NCBI GenBank assembly: GCA_039545355.1
Contig: BCJJ01000006.1
Coordinates: 310,001-374,000 of the forward strand
Length of the DNA: 64,000 nt
Direction of reading: 5' to 3'
From: Trichosporon coremiiforme
Lineage: Eukaryota; Basidiomycota; Tremellomycetes; Trichosporonales; Trichosporonaceae
A model generated the notes under the pieces. It ran no database searches. It was not told the DNA's origin and worked only from the letters and a program-made list of their open reading frames with translations. The translations under genes and the position numbers were made by a program. This document shows positions 35,601 through 46,869 of the stretch, piece by piece; the stretch's first letter is position 1; each line of letters opens with the position of its first letter.

Positions 35601-36971
35601 TGAGATCGGACGAGCTGGTCGTGCCACGGAGGTGCTCCTGTCCGACGGGCACGGGGTTGTAGGGCGTCGAGGCAGAGGCGGGATTGAAGTTGTCGAACTG
35701 CTGGGCGCCAACCTTGGAGGCCCGAGTCGCCTGAGCAGCAATAGCGGACAGGGTTCCCTGGCGAGCGACGGAGAAGGTGAACGTGTGACAGGTCGTCGGG
35801 GGAGCTAAAGTCGAGTTGACGACTTCGATGTCCTTCGGATGAGCATACTTCATCGCTCGGGCGACGAGGCGTGAGGCACCCTCAGGCTTGGTGCCCGGGA
35901 GGGCCTGACCGTTTGCGTCTCGGCGCACCGTGCTGCCCGAGCGACCCGACTTGCTGCCCGAGCGTCCTGCAAACTCGTCACTCTTTTCTCCGCTCCATGT
36001 ATTCCCGAGCATGTTCGGACGCCAGAAGACGCCCAAGCTGTCCTCCATAGGCTGGACGCCCAGGACGGCGTCCTTGTCCGACAGGGCCCACTCAGAAGGG
36101 TCCTTTGAGGGAGGGTTAGTCACCATGCGCCAAGACCATTCGAATAACTCACTTTGAACAGGCCAGTGACCAGGTACAGCGATGCGAGGCGGGGCTGAGG
36201 GTCTGCGTTAACCACCTTTTCCGCCTTTGCCTTGACGCCTAGGCTCATGACGCTACGATTGAGGCGTTTGTCAAAGCTTCCAATGATTCCAACCCCTCCA
36301 TCGTGGCCATTGCTCTGCCCGTTAAGCGCAGTGACCCGATCAGCTGTTTCGCCCGTGCGTGCTTTGTGGTTCTGGCTCGACTTGTCCGGGCGCAAATCGC
36401 GGTTGGCCCTGGCATGCGTCGTTGCCGAGGAAGAGGGCGCGGAACGCCTTCCTTGACCACCACCTCCACTGCCGCCACCGTTACTGGAGCTCGTGCCCGC
36501 GTTCCCTGCGATCCCGTTAGGAACGAGGGAAGACTCGATCGCCTGCATCATCGTCGGTAGCAGCGAATCGTGCGAAGCTTTGTGCGGCATCGGTGGTCGA
36601 TGCTTGGTGACTGTCGCTCTGGACGAGCGAACCGAGCGCCTCGAGGCAGCGTCGTCGTCCGGTCCCCTCTCCAAACTAACACTCCTCACAGAACCTGGCC
36701 GAATCGTGGGAGTGAAGTTCCCGTCAGAAGGTGGCCGGGGGAACACCCGAACTGGCGGGGTGAGCGTCGACTGGGACGCCTTGTGGGTCGGGCCGCGAGG
36801 CTGGTCGGGCAGCGACCACTCGGACTCGGACGTCGAACCGAGGCGGGTTACGTGTCCACCGCCGAAGCTACTTTCTCTCTTGTGCGTCGAGCGGGTATGC
36901 GGGTATCGGGTCGTCTCTACTGTCGGCGATGCCTCGCTCTCGCTCGTCGGTGAGAGAGTCGGAGAGAGCAT
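32690..36971 (-). CDS. DENN-domain protein with coiled coil, probable Rab guanine-nucleotide exchange factor
   Basis: About 1,300 residues, several short introns. DENN proteins activate Rab GTPases in vesicle traffic. A Ser-rich head (36971-36200) leads to the upstream DENN part: RLASLYLVTGLFK, then WALSDKDAVLGVQPMEDSLG, TFTFSVARQG and SSDLIFYGVTLTVWSHADKD. After an acidic insert come VFWLPYGLTL and VSRYPIYDIMQDYLRLSW. The core follows with FRLPIGNSR, PIFQCLDLDNIITCVEVALS, NSGRVIVTSRHPPMLG, LKYIVELRGWNGIALPHI and DPGPYIIGLPTEARY. Downstream DENN sequence, including WWNQNAVISVFDKIMADK, ends near 34350. A coiled coil follows (about 34160-33790, for example KLVQEGEHWKQRFETFEKYA). The tail to the stop is Ser/His-rich and disordered. 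The Rab substrate is unknown. The mRNA leader region upstream is very pyrimidine-rich. Confidence 0.82.
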
Positions 36972-37504
36972 GGTGAGGAAGGAAGGTCAGTGACGGACTG
37001 GGGTGAGAGTGTGAGGGCGAGGGTGAAGAGAGATAGAGATGGTGGAAGGCGGTGGGCTGAGAGTAGTGTGACAGGTGTGCAGGAAAGCAAGCTTGGAAGG
37101 GAGGGTACGCGGGATGAGGGGGAGCTTGTTCTGAATGAGCTGCGATCGCGTCGGACGTGGACGTGAGTTGGAAGGTGAATTGTGGTTGAAAGCGGTAATG
37201 CCTCTGGGGGGCTGGGGGCTTGCGGGCTGCTGGTAGGACAGAAGGAAGGGAAGGTGGAGAAACAAAGGGAAGACGGAACGCGAGACGCAGGCGCGACCAA
37301 GATCAAAGTCGAGGGCGACGACTGCGGGGTACAGCGACAGGGGCTCGATCGATCGCCGGATGAGCAGAGGGGGGAAGGATGTTGTCGAGTGTCGGGCGTG
37401 TTGTTTGAAAGGTGTCGAGTGTGTCTCGGCTCGGGTTTCGGGCTCTCGGCTGGGTGGAAAGACTTTCAAGTCGCAGAAATGTTCGGGAGAGGACGAGAGG
37501 AAGG

Positions 37505-37528
37505 GTGAGAGTGAGAGTGAGAGTGAGG
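37505..37528. repeat. GTGAGA hexamer repeat, four copies
   Basis: Four consecutive GTGAGA units in the purine-rich leader upstream of the DENN gene. Confidence 0.85.
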
Positions 37529-37759
37529 CGCTGAAGAGAAGGAAGGGGGAGGGGGGAAGGAGTCACTGTGGAGAGCGCCTGTTTGTTGTTGCGGGGGGAG
37601 AGAGGGTGAGAGGGTGTGAGCGGTGTGAGGGTGAGCTGTGCAAATGAGTGTCTGCTTTCCTTCGTTCTTTCGTGTGCTTTGAGGTTTGTCTGAGTGAGTG
37701 CATGGTCAGGATCTTGATGCGACTAAAGAGGCAGGTTTGGGCGAGCGTCGTACGGTGTC

Positions 37760-37786
37760 GGCCGTGTAGGCCGTGTAGGCCGCGTA
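37760..37786. repeat. GGCCGTGTA repeat, about three copies
   Basis: Three 9-bp units, the last with a C for T change, in the gene-poor region upstream of the DENN gene. Confidence 0.75.
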
Positions 37787-37853
37787 GATGATTGTTCGAA
37801 CGCAAGATACGACCCGTCGCACGAGCCAGAGTGAACCGTGTGTAAGGACGAGA

Positions 37854-37890
37854 CTAAGGACCACTAAGGACTACTAAGGACCACTCAGGA
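37854..37890. repeat. CTAAGGACCA-like repeat, about four copies
   Basis: Imperfect 10-11 bp units of CTAAGGACCA / CTAAGGACTA arranged head to tail. Confidence 0.75.
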
Positions 37891-38280
37891 CAAGAGCCAA
37901 GTTTAAACTGCTGTACCTACTGTAACCTGGGCCGCACCGTGACCGCCCACCCGTACCTAGGCCGTATGCATGCCCTGCAGAGAGACCATGCACCCCGTGC
38001 ATGGCATAACTCGTACGCTTTCCATCACAGCTTGGACCAGTTCAGCTCGATGCACGTCCTGTGTAAGAGCCAGGTACAGTCAGGTAGAGAGCAGAGGCTG
38101 ACAGGTCCTAGCTAGGACTGCAATAGTGCTGTTTCGTGGCATTCCATCGCTTCGTTGTGTCAGCAAAGTCTCAGTCGTGTGCTACCCCCGTCGTCCCCGA
38201 TGACCCCGGCGCACGGACCGGTGCTTCCTTGTCGTCAGCGTGTTCTTCTGCGCCTGTTTCAGGCGCTTCGGGGTCTGCGT

Positions 38281-38310
38281 CAGGCTTCGTCAGGCTTCGT
38301 CAGGCTTCGT
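38281..38310. repeat. CAGGCTTCGT repeat, three exact copies
   Basis: Three perfect 10-bp units in direct tandem with no spacers, outside any gene. Confidence 0.9.
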
Positions 38311-39280
38311 GTCGTAACGTTCTCGTTGTCGACAACACGAGGTGCACGGGGGTGGGCGCGCTGCGTCAAGGCAGGCTGGGATGGGCTGGGTCGACGTGAC
38401 TGGTTGACTGGTCTGGCTAAAGAAACAAGGAAACGTGTGCGCCTGGCCCGGCGCCTCCGACGCCTCCGGGTGCCCTTGAGCCGTCCACCGAGCCGGGGGC
38501 GTTCGTCGTGACACTTGACTGGCACTCGTCCTAATCATTGTTACGGTCAGTTCGGAGCAGGGCTAGTAGGGCCGGCGGCGTGGACCAGTGAGGGCCGAGG
38601 AGGGAGGTGCAGAGGGCCGAGTGGGCCGGAGTAGTCTCAGACCAGTCCAGAATCCAGAAGCGCTTATGTACTCCAACGTCGCACGACGTATCCGTAGACC
38701 AATTAATACGGTGTGCATGTGCCCGGCGGGTGTCTCAGCGTATGCACCGAGAACAGCAAAAGGATGAAGGATGAAACGCGAGACGATCTGGATAAAGTTG
38801 GCATTGGCATTCATGTTCAGGAAAGAGGACGACGTCAAATGCGCCAGGAGCAAGCCCGGTTAGTTGCCCGATTAACCCGATCGAGCAGCCCTGTGGGGCT
38901 AAGGCTGCCATGTTGCGTCGTTGACCATGACGAAACACTGGGAGACGCAGATACGTACGTCGGTCCAGTCAGAGTATGGCAGCAGAGTACGCAGCGCCCG
39001 CCATTCCTCTTCGTCCGGTAAGCTGGAATGCAAGGTTAAGCTCTGAGACATGTACGCGTTCTCGCGTTCTCGGCTCAACCCTCCATCACTTGATATCAAC
39101 TCCTCCGACGGACCTCTACTACTCCAGTAAGCATCATCAAGACGACCGGCCCCATGCGCTCAGAATAATTCGAAGCATTCAGCGGGCATCATCCTTCATC
39201 AGCACCCGCGTCCCCCCGTCCACTTCATCAGTGATCGCATTAACGCCATTCCTGCAGAGAGACCCGCCCGCCTGTCGTTC

Positions 39281-39309
39281 GGCACCGGCACCGGCACCGG
39301 CACCGGCAC
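39281..39309. repeat. GGCACC hexamer repeat, about five copies
   Basis: Near-perfect hexamer array in non-coding sequence between the DENN and UBA-like genes. Confidence 0.85.
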
Positions 39310-40292
39310 TAGCGAAGAGCATGTCGGCATGCCGTCCAAGGAACAAAGTTCAATCTACTGGCCCTGGATCCTTATCACCCCATCCTCCGTCTTTTCACCA
39401 GCTAGCTCTCCATGTGCGGCGTGGACACCCACTGCTGCCCGACCTGGATCCAGCTCGATTGGTGAGGTCATAGCCTGTTCTCCCTGGACGACGTTTGGAA
39501 TCGTGTGAGTGTCCAGTGTTCTGGCAGAGTGCTTTGACGTACATCCACGAACGACGACGGAGCACACGGAGAAGGGGTGGTCGTTGCCACGCGAAAGGAG
39601 GCATGTGCACTGGTCTTCGTACGGTTTCGCCGACTTGGCCGATGGCTGCAGCATTAAGCGGACCGCGCTCGAGACCGTATTGGCCGCACCGCGCACCACG
39701 CACGTACCGGCGAGAAAAAGTCTAGCGCTTACTGAAAAACTCACCGATGCGCCGCGCCTGCACCCAACGAGAGTATCTGCTTTCGGCTCGTGCTAGATCC
39801 CACCAATGACTGCAAAATGGGAACCGATAATGACTACTGCACCAACTCTTCCAGCGCCAACGCGCCAGCACGCCTGCTAATCCTGGCGACAGCCCATGCG
39901 CTCTTTGTACCAGAATAAAGGGCGGCGCCTCAGCACAAATGGAAAGCTGAGCTGAGAATAACGATCGTTCATTCTTTTGGATTTGCCCTCGGGCTAAAAT
40001 GCTCGTCTCGGGCGGGGTGCCCAAAACCTTTCTACTACTTTCTACGACTACTGACATGCACCGTGCTGGGTGCGGGGTTCTAGGTTGTTGTGGGGTTAGG
40101 TGATTTATGATATGTTGATAGATCGTGGCGGTCGTGATGATGTGCAATGGTGGCGGGCGGCCGGGGGCATGTTGGAGAGGGATGGATGGGCGGGATGCTT
40201 CCTTCTGCCACTGGTGTGGTCTAGCGTGCATCCCTGCCTTACAGGGTGGTGTCTGGATCCAGCTGAGAGTGAGAGGAGCTGTACTCGCTCGT

Positions 40293-41867
40293 CTAGTAGC
40301 TGAAGCCATAACCGATCGGCGTGCCCATCCCCGCTCCGATAACTCTACAATCGGTCATGCCGAGGTTGCGCCTGCACTGCACGATGGCATCGCACCACAT
40401 GCAGTCCTTGACTGGCTTGAAGCGGGAGAGGTTGCAATGTTTCTGGTGCATGAGGTATGCGTTGGCGACGTCTGCGTTGGGGTACTTGTCGACGGCCTCG
40501 CGGACGGCCTTGGGGCTGTATCCGTCCTGGATCAGCGTCGCGATGCTGTAATGCTTCGTGCGTTGGAGAGTGAGGTACTCGATGGCCTTGTCCGTTGTCT
40601 GGCACAGGCTGAGGGCTATCCGGGCATCGCTCTCGGGCCAGCCCTGGAGCACCAAGCTGGCGATATCGGCCGCCGACGCCTTGTGGAACACGCGTTTCAG
40701 CCAAGATCGGTCAGCCTTGAACGGCTGCGCCTCGCGAGGTAAACTGCCAACAGCGGTAGTGTTGCCGGTCGTGATGCTCGCGCCGCTGCTAGCGGTCGTC
40801 GGCGTGCTGGGGCGCGTCTCGAACCCGCGCTCGCTTTTTGCACTAACGCTCTTCCCGCATACGCTGCCCGCGCGCCTCACGTTAGTCATGCTCGGGACTG
40901 TCGGGAGCGTCGGAGACAAGTCGATCAGAGTTGTGCCGCTCTCGCACGTGCCCTTGGACGAGAGAGAGTCCGCGAGCGACGCGCGCACACCGCCGGGTGC
41001 CAGACCGCCGCTGTGCGGCGAGTGAGGCGTGTGCGGCGTGTGGGGACCAGAGTGACGCGGGCCAGGCGTGTGCGTCATTGTCACTTGCTGTCCGTAGCTG
41101 TACTCTGGAGTCGAGGGCGTCGGCGGTAATGGCGGCAGGCTGGGGTGGCCATGCCGCGGCGTCTCCGGGGAGGCCGGGATGGGGGCACTCGGCAGCGGCC
41201 GGCGAGGGGGCACAGTGCGCGCGCGCTGGTCAGCGTGCTTGAACGCCGAGTAGACGATGATGGGCGGCCCGGAAGTAGATGATGTCGGCGAGCTGGCGCT
41301 GACAGAGGATGTTGGTGAGACAGGGTGACCGGGGAGTCCATGGCCGTAGGCAGAGTAGTTGCTGTAGGAGGCAGAGGACTGGGCGCCGTACGGGTGCGGG
41401 CTGACCGACGCCGAGGGAGGAGGGGGGAGAGGGTGCGTCGGCGCCGAGGGAGAGGGGAGAGTCTGGTGCTGCGTGTTGGGAGAGTAGGAGCGGGCGCTCT
41501 GGGCCTGCGCCTGCTGTAGCGCGGAGGCCGAGGCGGTCGGCGGCGCGCTGTTGCACGACGACAGCGAGCTCACGCTTGCGCTGCTCTTGCTATGCGGCAC
41601 CGGCGGGCGCGACATGAAGCTGCATGGGTCGACGGACAGGAAGGCGTACTCTGGCCGGCAGGCGTCTTCCGGGTCCTCATCGTCGTCCGCTGCCCGGACC
41701 ACGGTGTACGAGTCGTGCTTCGAAGACATGCTCGACGTGCTCGGCTGGCCGGGCGCAGGGCCGCCGGGCGACAGGGGTGGCACGAACATTGTGCCAGCAG
41801 TAGTCTTCGCTGCGTGGGTTGCGGTATGGGCGTAGGTGGCCATGCGCAGGCCCTGAATGTGGTTCAC
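40293..41867 (-). CDS. Protein with two C-terminal UBA-like modules and a cysteine cluster
   Basis: Single-exon frame of 524 residues. The first ~360 residues are Ser/Pro/Thr-rich and look disordered, with embedded hydrophobic patches such as PPIIVYSAFKHADQRART. The folded part is C-terminal. SWLKRVFHKA leads into ADIASLVLQGWPESDARIAL and KAIEYLTLQ, then YSIATLIQDGYSPKAVREAV and ADVANAYLMHQK. Both units follow the UBA pattern: helix, Gly turn, helix with Ala-Leu, then a Tyr-Leu helix. The end, KDCMWCDAIVQCRRNLGMTD followed by CRV, has four closely spaced cysteines and may bind metal. No catalytic domain is seen. A ubiquitin-binding adaptor role is an inference. The start may be 41867 or the in-frame ATG 24 nt downstream. 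The gene sits alone, with kilobases of non-coding DNA on both sides. Confidence 0.75.
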   Translation of the reverse strand: MNHIQGLRMATYAHTATHAAKTTAGTMFVPPLSPGGPAPGQPSTSSMSSKHDSYTVVRAADDDEDPEDACRPEYAFLSVDPCSFMSRPPVPHSKSSASVSSLSSCNSAPPTASASALQQAQAQSARSYSPNTQHQTLPSPSAPTHPLPPPPSASVSPHPYGAQSSASYSNYSAYGHGLPGHPVSPTSSVSASSPTSSTSGPPIIVYSAFKHADQRARTVPPRRPLPSAPIPASPETPRHGHPSLPPLPPTPSTPEYSYGQQVTMTHTPGPRHSGPHTPHTPHSPHSGGLAPGGVRASLADSLSSKGTCESGTTLIDLSPTLPTVPSMTNVRRAGSVCGKSVSAKSERGFETRPSTPTTASSGASITTGNTTAVGSLPREAQPFKADRSWLKRVFHKASAADIASLVLQGWPESDARIALSLCQTTDKAIEYLTLQRTKHYSIATLIQDGYSPKAVREAVDKYPNADVANAYLMHQKHCNLSRFKPVKDCMWCDAIVQCRRNLGMTDCRVIGAGMGTPIGYGFSY

Positions 41868-42491
41868 GTTCCGGGTTCGCCTTGGAACGGAACCAAGGAC
41901 GCCTTCTGGAGTTCCGGGCGCCAGTGGGCTGAAAGAGAAGAAAGGGGCCCGCTCGGATTTCGGGGCAGTAGTTTTCGAAAGCTCGAAGTGGTTCAGAAGA
42001 GTTGAGCGAGCTGAAAGTGAGCTTGCTTAGGTGAACGCCGGTGGTTCGTCTAGTGACCGGCTGGACAGATCGGCCGGGAAATGTCTGGGAGAATGGAAGC
42101 AGGTGTTGGAGGAGGACGTGAGGGGACAAGCGATGGCCGCTTGCGGGTGGAGTGTCCGATGGTCGGAAAAGTTGAGAGAGTGTTCGTCGCAGGTCGAAGG
42201 AAGTCGAAAGGACACAAGAGACGAAGAGTAGAAGAGGTGATAGGAGTGGGGAGTGAGGGAACGTGGGTCGGAGGAGAGTGCGTGTTTGTTTGTGACGTCT
42301 AGAATGCAGGAAAGAGTGGAAGGGGTGAGTTGCGATGAACGCGCAGCGTATATGTAAGCGATCACAGTTTTGCGATCAGTGAGTACTGCGAGGAGTGAGT
42401 GGTGAACGGCCAGAACGGCGTGCAGCCTGAAAGGTTTGAACGGGGGTACGGTCCGTGATACCAAGTTTTCCTCTGGATCCTGCTCCTCTCG

Positions 42492-42519
42492 ATGGCTCAT
42501 GGCTCATGGCTCATGGCTC
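42492..42519. repeat. ATGGCTC heptamer repeat, four exact copies
   Basis: Four perfect 7-bp units followed by a fifth that diverges (ATGGCTTG). Confidence 0.9.
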
Positions 42520-42673
42520 ATGGCTTGCGGCGCTTGCGGCCATGGTCATGCCATGACATCGCACAACCCCTTCGCTTGCTGTCTCTCATTCTGAGTGGAC
42601 CCTGGAACGGCCTCCGCCGCAGATGCCTCTGGCTAGGATCTATCCCGGGGTGAAAAGCAGCACCAGCAGCAGA

Positions 42674-42694
42674 GGGTGAGGGTGAGGGTGAGGG
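42674..42694 (+). repeat. G-quadruplex-type motif
   Basis: Four GGG runs separated by identical three-base TGA loops, the canonical pattern for an intramolecular quadruplex. It also reads as a GGGTGA hexamer repeat. Confidence 0.85.
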
Positions 42695-43209
42695 ACGCGA
42701 TGGCGGCATGCCTGGCCAGCCAGAGGCAGCAAGCATGATGGCGGTCAAAGCTAAAAAGAGACTGAGACGAGCTCTACGAGCAGAGAGAGCCCTTTCTCTG
42801 CGGACCAGCAATAACGAACGTCTGTGCCGGTTGGCCCTACTTGCCTGGCCTCGTGCCTTGATTTAGCATGAGTAGCGCGCAGCCCTTTGCATACCCCTGT
42901 ATCTGTTGGCGCAACAGTCACCCTTAAACGCGAGTAAATCTAGGACGACGAGCGGCAAGCGGAGGCCGCGAGGCGGTGGACGAGGTGACGGGGAGGGGCA
43001 GAGTCGGAGAAGGGCGACCCAGAAACACGGACGGTGTCGCAGTATCACAAGCCTCAAAGTGCCGAAAGCAGCAAAGGAGCGCAAGAGCAGGAGGACAGGA
43101 ACATGCCATGATCATGTCAGACGATTGAGAGGGGTCAAGGGCCACGAAGGGTCTCAGGTAAGCCCAGGGCTGAAATCGGCGGTCTGAGCGAGTTTGGGCT
43201 CTCACATCA

Positions 43210-43245
43210 GCACTCCTAGCACTCCTAGCACTCTTAGCACTCCTG
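43210..43245. repeat. GCACTCCTA nonamer repeat, about four copies
   Basis: Imperfect 9-bp units; the third and fourth copies each carry one substitution. Confidence 0.85.
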
Positions 43246-46200
43246 GCACCCAACCCTCGCGCGACCTCGTTAGCCCTCGGCCACCCTCGCGACACTGCGA
43301 CGCGGCGAATCGAAAATGGCATATCCGGGGCTCGAGCACCAGGGCCATCTCTAGTACCAATCACGGCAGGGCAAAGAGCCTATCCGCAGTTCAGCTCGCC
43401 GCAGCGCGCGTCCTCTTCGAATCATTCCCCAGATTCGGCCCTGCCCGGCCCTGTCAGCGATGCGAGCCCTGCTGGGTCTATGGTCATGACTACCACCTCT
43501 GAGGTACCCCGGACAGACATGCGTACTCCAATACTCCATGCGGGGTCCTGGGGTGCACTGGGGCTCGCCAAAGGTCGCGCCAGCTGGACCCCCGTCGTCC
43601 CCCACCCAATGTCCCACCAGAATCCTGCCAAATCGTGCCAGAAATCCTGGGGCGCTCCTGGCGTGCCCCACTCGACGACCGAGAAGCAGACAAAACTTGA
43701 TCACGTGCAGCAACACGACAACAGGCGACTTTTGCAATTATGCAGCGCGTAGCTGGCAGGAAGGGGCCGCCGCGCTGTATGTGCTGCCAGCGATATGTTT
43801 GGAAGCAGAGCAGTAGGAGTCAGGCCGTTAGCTCGGCTGACATCGGGCGTAGCTGCCAGCTCAAGGCCACCCTCAAACCGTCGACAGGCACATGATTCAC
43901 GACCATACCATGAGATGGAGTGCGCGACTCCATCAGACATACTGGAAGTGGACATTCATGGGGAACAGAGGTCAGTGTGTTCGTCGCTGGCGTCCCACAG
44001 CTTCGGGGCAGCGATCTCCAACTGGGCTTAACGCAGTGGGTCGGCCAGTCCGGCAGACCCAGGCAGATCACATGCAGAGCGCAAAGCCTGTGCGCAACGC
44101 TTGGAACGCTTAGAGCACGAGCACGTCCAGAAACGGAGAGAGGCATCGGATTGGCCTGCCTGTAAGGTTTGCAGCGCTCGTTCGTCCTGCGCGTCCAGAT
44201 CTCTCCGTCGCACCTTTTGCGCCTGGCCAGTTGGGATATCAGATAGCTCTAGCTTGCCCGCGCACGTACCCCCTGTTTCTCCGCTTGCTCCTCACATGTT
44301 CCTTTTCTGTTATTCGTCGTCCCCGGCGCAATTCATGCCGTTACATTCGTTCATAGGTGACGGATTGCCACACCGTTCACGTCAGTCAGTTACAATTCTC
44401 TCGGGATTCGGCTGGCAGTGCTCAAAGACACTTTGCCGTTTCGGCACGCTCGGCACTGCAACAGTCGCTTCTGGTTAGTTTCGAAGTCCGGAAGGTCGTA
44501 TACAGAAGCATCGCGTTCCCGCGCGAAGCGACTTTCCGTCTGAATGAACTCCGTGACGGACACTACGTACCCAGACAAGCAGGACACCATGCGCGTTGTC
44601 GCCAGCTTGACGCGCCCAACGGCATCACTGCGCCGCCACGGCAGCCACCGCATCGACCATCAGCCGCGGAAAGCATCGCTGCACCCTCTATTCGGCGGTG
44701 GCGGTGTCGTGGCGTCGGTCCAGCTTTCGCACTGCGAGTAAGCTTCGAACGCCTCGTCGGGATCTGGGCCACAGCCGCAGCGTACGGACCTCTACTTCCA
44801 GTACTGCGAGTGATGGTGATTACTCAACCGAACGAGATTGGCGAGCTGCGGCCTCCTCAATGGCAGATCTTCGTCGCTAACTCGACGTGTGGACCCGAAG
44901 TGGTAAGGGCGTGGTTCAAGTTGGCAGTGGCACAGACGGCCTCGATGGCAGGACACGGTACCAACGGCACACGAAAGGCACACCAAGGCCATGCACGGAG
45001 CACAGATGGACTATAATTCCACCGAAAGACCTTTGGTGACTCTGAGGAGACCTTGCGCAGACCATGCGCTCAATGTCAATAGAAGGACAGGCAAAGCGGA
45101 TGTTCCTAGGGGCGTTCAATAGTCTGCACTTTGCCCCCTGTGCTCGCTTGCGAGGTCGCTCTTCGTCCAGCTTCTTGAATGCAGACACTTCAGCTTCCTC
45201 AGCTTTCATTGTGCCCCACTAATCTTCTTTGTCAACATGTCAACAACCCTGCTGCACCTTCATACACGCTCCGCATACCCTTGCGCCCCGCGGAGCACTC
45301 AGCCACACCACCGCCCTCATTCCGAGGTGACAGTGACGCTCGCGCCGGGCGCCCTTGGACCCGCCGCCTCCCGTCCCCATCGCCACGATGTGCAGTCTGT
45401 TGTGAAGTCCGAGAATCCTGAAGATGGGGTAGGCGAAGGTAGCGCGTACCAAGTGTCCGTGCCGCGTCCCGAGCGAATGAGGGAGAGGTGAGGGGAGGGG
45501 AGAACGATTGTTATCGGGGCATGAATATGGTTGAATTGGATTTCTGATCCGCTCTTGACCTTCGGCACGCCGGCTCGTGTGCTGCCTCAGGACGACGAAC
45601 CGAACAGTCGGTCTTCGGGGGCTGCAAGACTTCGGGAGCTTCGGAGGCTTCGGAGGCTCCGAGGTCCTCGGAGTTCCGGAGTCACTGCTGTGTCCGTCAC
45701 TTCCTTTGCGACGCCGAGGGCAGCCTAGGGACCAGAACCAGCGGGAAGGCAGTGCTCCGTTCTCCGCCCAGAGTTTTGGTCTGGTGAGCACGCCTTCGAG
45801 GTGCGGGGGCGCGCACCACTCCAAACTCCGAGCGAGCGCACAAGTCACAGCGCGTTACTCCTCAAGCATCTTCCCAAGCCTCTTTCCCGCGCGGCGCAAG
45901 TCAGGTCCGCAGTCTGCCACAGATCCCCCAAGTTCGCAAGGATCGTAATCGCGCCCTGCACTGTTCCATCGGAGGCTTGGGTGGATGGTTGGTGGAGCCC
46001 AATGAATGGCGTGGAGCAACACATGCAACACATGCTTATTGTACTTTTGCTCTGAACGTGTTGGGCAGGGTCCACAGTTGCATTTCTGGGGTTGGGCTTG
46101 GACCTTATCTGGGCTCGGACCTGGCTTTTGCCTATCGCCATTGTTGCATTTTAGTCAGGTCCGAGTGTGTTCTTTGGGTCGACTTAGCGCTCATCAAGCC

Positions 46201-46869
46201 TTATTGTACGACTGCGCACGTCGTCTTTCGGTTCTGTCGTCTTTCGGGTTGATCTGATCAGTGGCCGTCAGGCGGACTAGGCTAGGGAGGGTGACAGCCA
46301 CGAGAGACCCAAAGTACACAAGAATGGCGCGTGTGCTGTGTGCATCGTCGATATCGGCACGGGATTGAACAGATCAGACATCGAACAAAGGCCCTTCACA
46401 ACTCAGAAAGTCATTAACCACCATTGTACGCAGCTTGGGGTGTTCGTGGCTCCGCGAATATCGTGATAGTTGGTTGCGGCCGCACCCTCGGATTTCCCAT
46501 CCACAATCCGATACCACCTCGGCATTCAAGATGAGCACTCCTGGCTTTTCCCAGGATGCATGCGACACACCCAGCTCCATCCCCACTGCCATGCATAAGT
46601 CATGCAATCTTACCCGTCCCAGTCTACCGCGCCGTCATTCTTTTGACGAGAGTCCAAGGCTGTCATCTTATCAGGTCCCGGATGTCAACCGGATTTGACC
46701 GAGAGTGGGCCTCCACCGGCTACTTAAGTCGCACTCGGCGGCGGGCTCCGTCGACATGCTCTCTGGTGGGCAGCCCCGTCCGGGTAGTCTGGTCTCGACT
46801 TTAACGCCAGTGTCAACGTTGCTGACAAGTTTCTCCGCATGTCCTGTCCATCGACTAACAATCTCTAAC

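Larger units (their letters stand above)
36972..40292. other. 3.3-kb gene-poor region upstream of the DENN gene
   Basis: No supported gene. The first 650 bp are strongly purine-rich on the plus strand, hence pyrimidine-rich in the sense of the DENN mRNA, as in many basidiomycete leaders. The rest contains several short tandem repeats (listed separately) and short unrelated open frames without domains. The right end should hold the 3' UTR of the UBA-like gene. Confidence 0.55.
41868..46869. other. 5-kb gene-poor region
   Basis: The longest stretch without a supported gene. The left part (to about 42350) is purine-rich on the plus strand, which is pyrimidine-rich in the sense of the UBA-like mRNA leader. 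The rest holds ATGGCTC and GCACTCCTA tandem repeats, a quadruplex motif and one copy of a dispersed repeat. It also has a few open frames (for example 44357-45016 and 45237-45491) that show no domain. The right end must include the promoter of the acyl-CoA-synthetase-like gene. Confidence 0.5.

Noticed and set aside
38281..38310. CRISPR-like repeat array
   Set aside because: The copies are contiguous without spacers and the genome is eukaryotic; this is an ordinary tandem repeat.
44357..45016. 219-codon frame on the plus strand
   Set aside because: No domain, atypical composition and no supporting intron pattern. A GTAAGC donor near 44740 was considered, but no convincing downstream exon was found.
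45237..45491. 84-codon frame on the plus strand in the gene desert
   Set aside because: Too short and without motif or conservation evidence. Transcript data would be needed.
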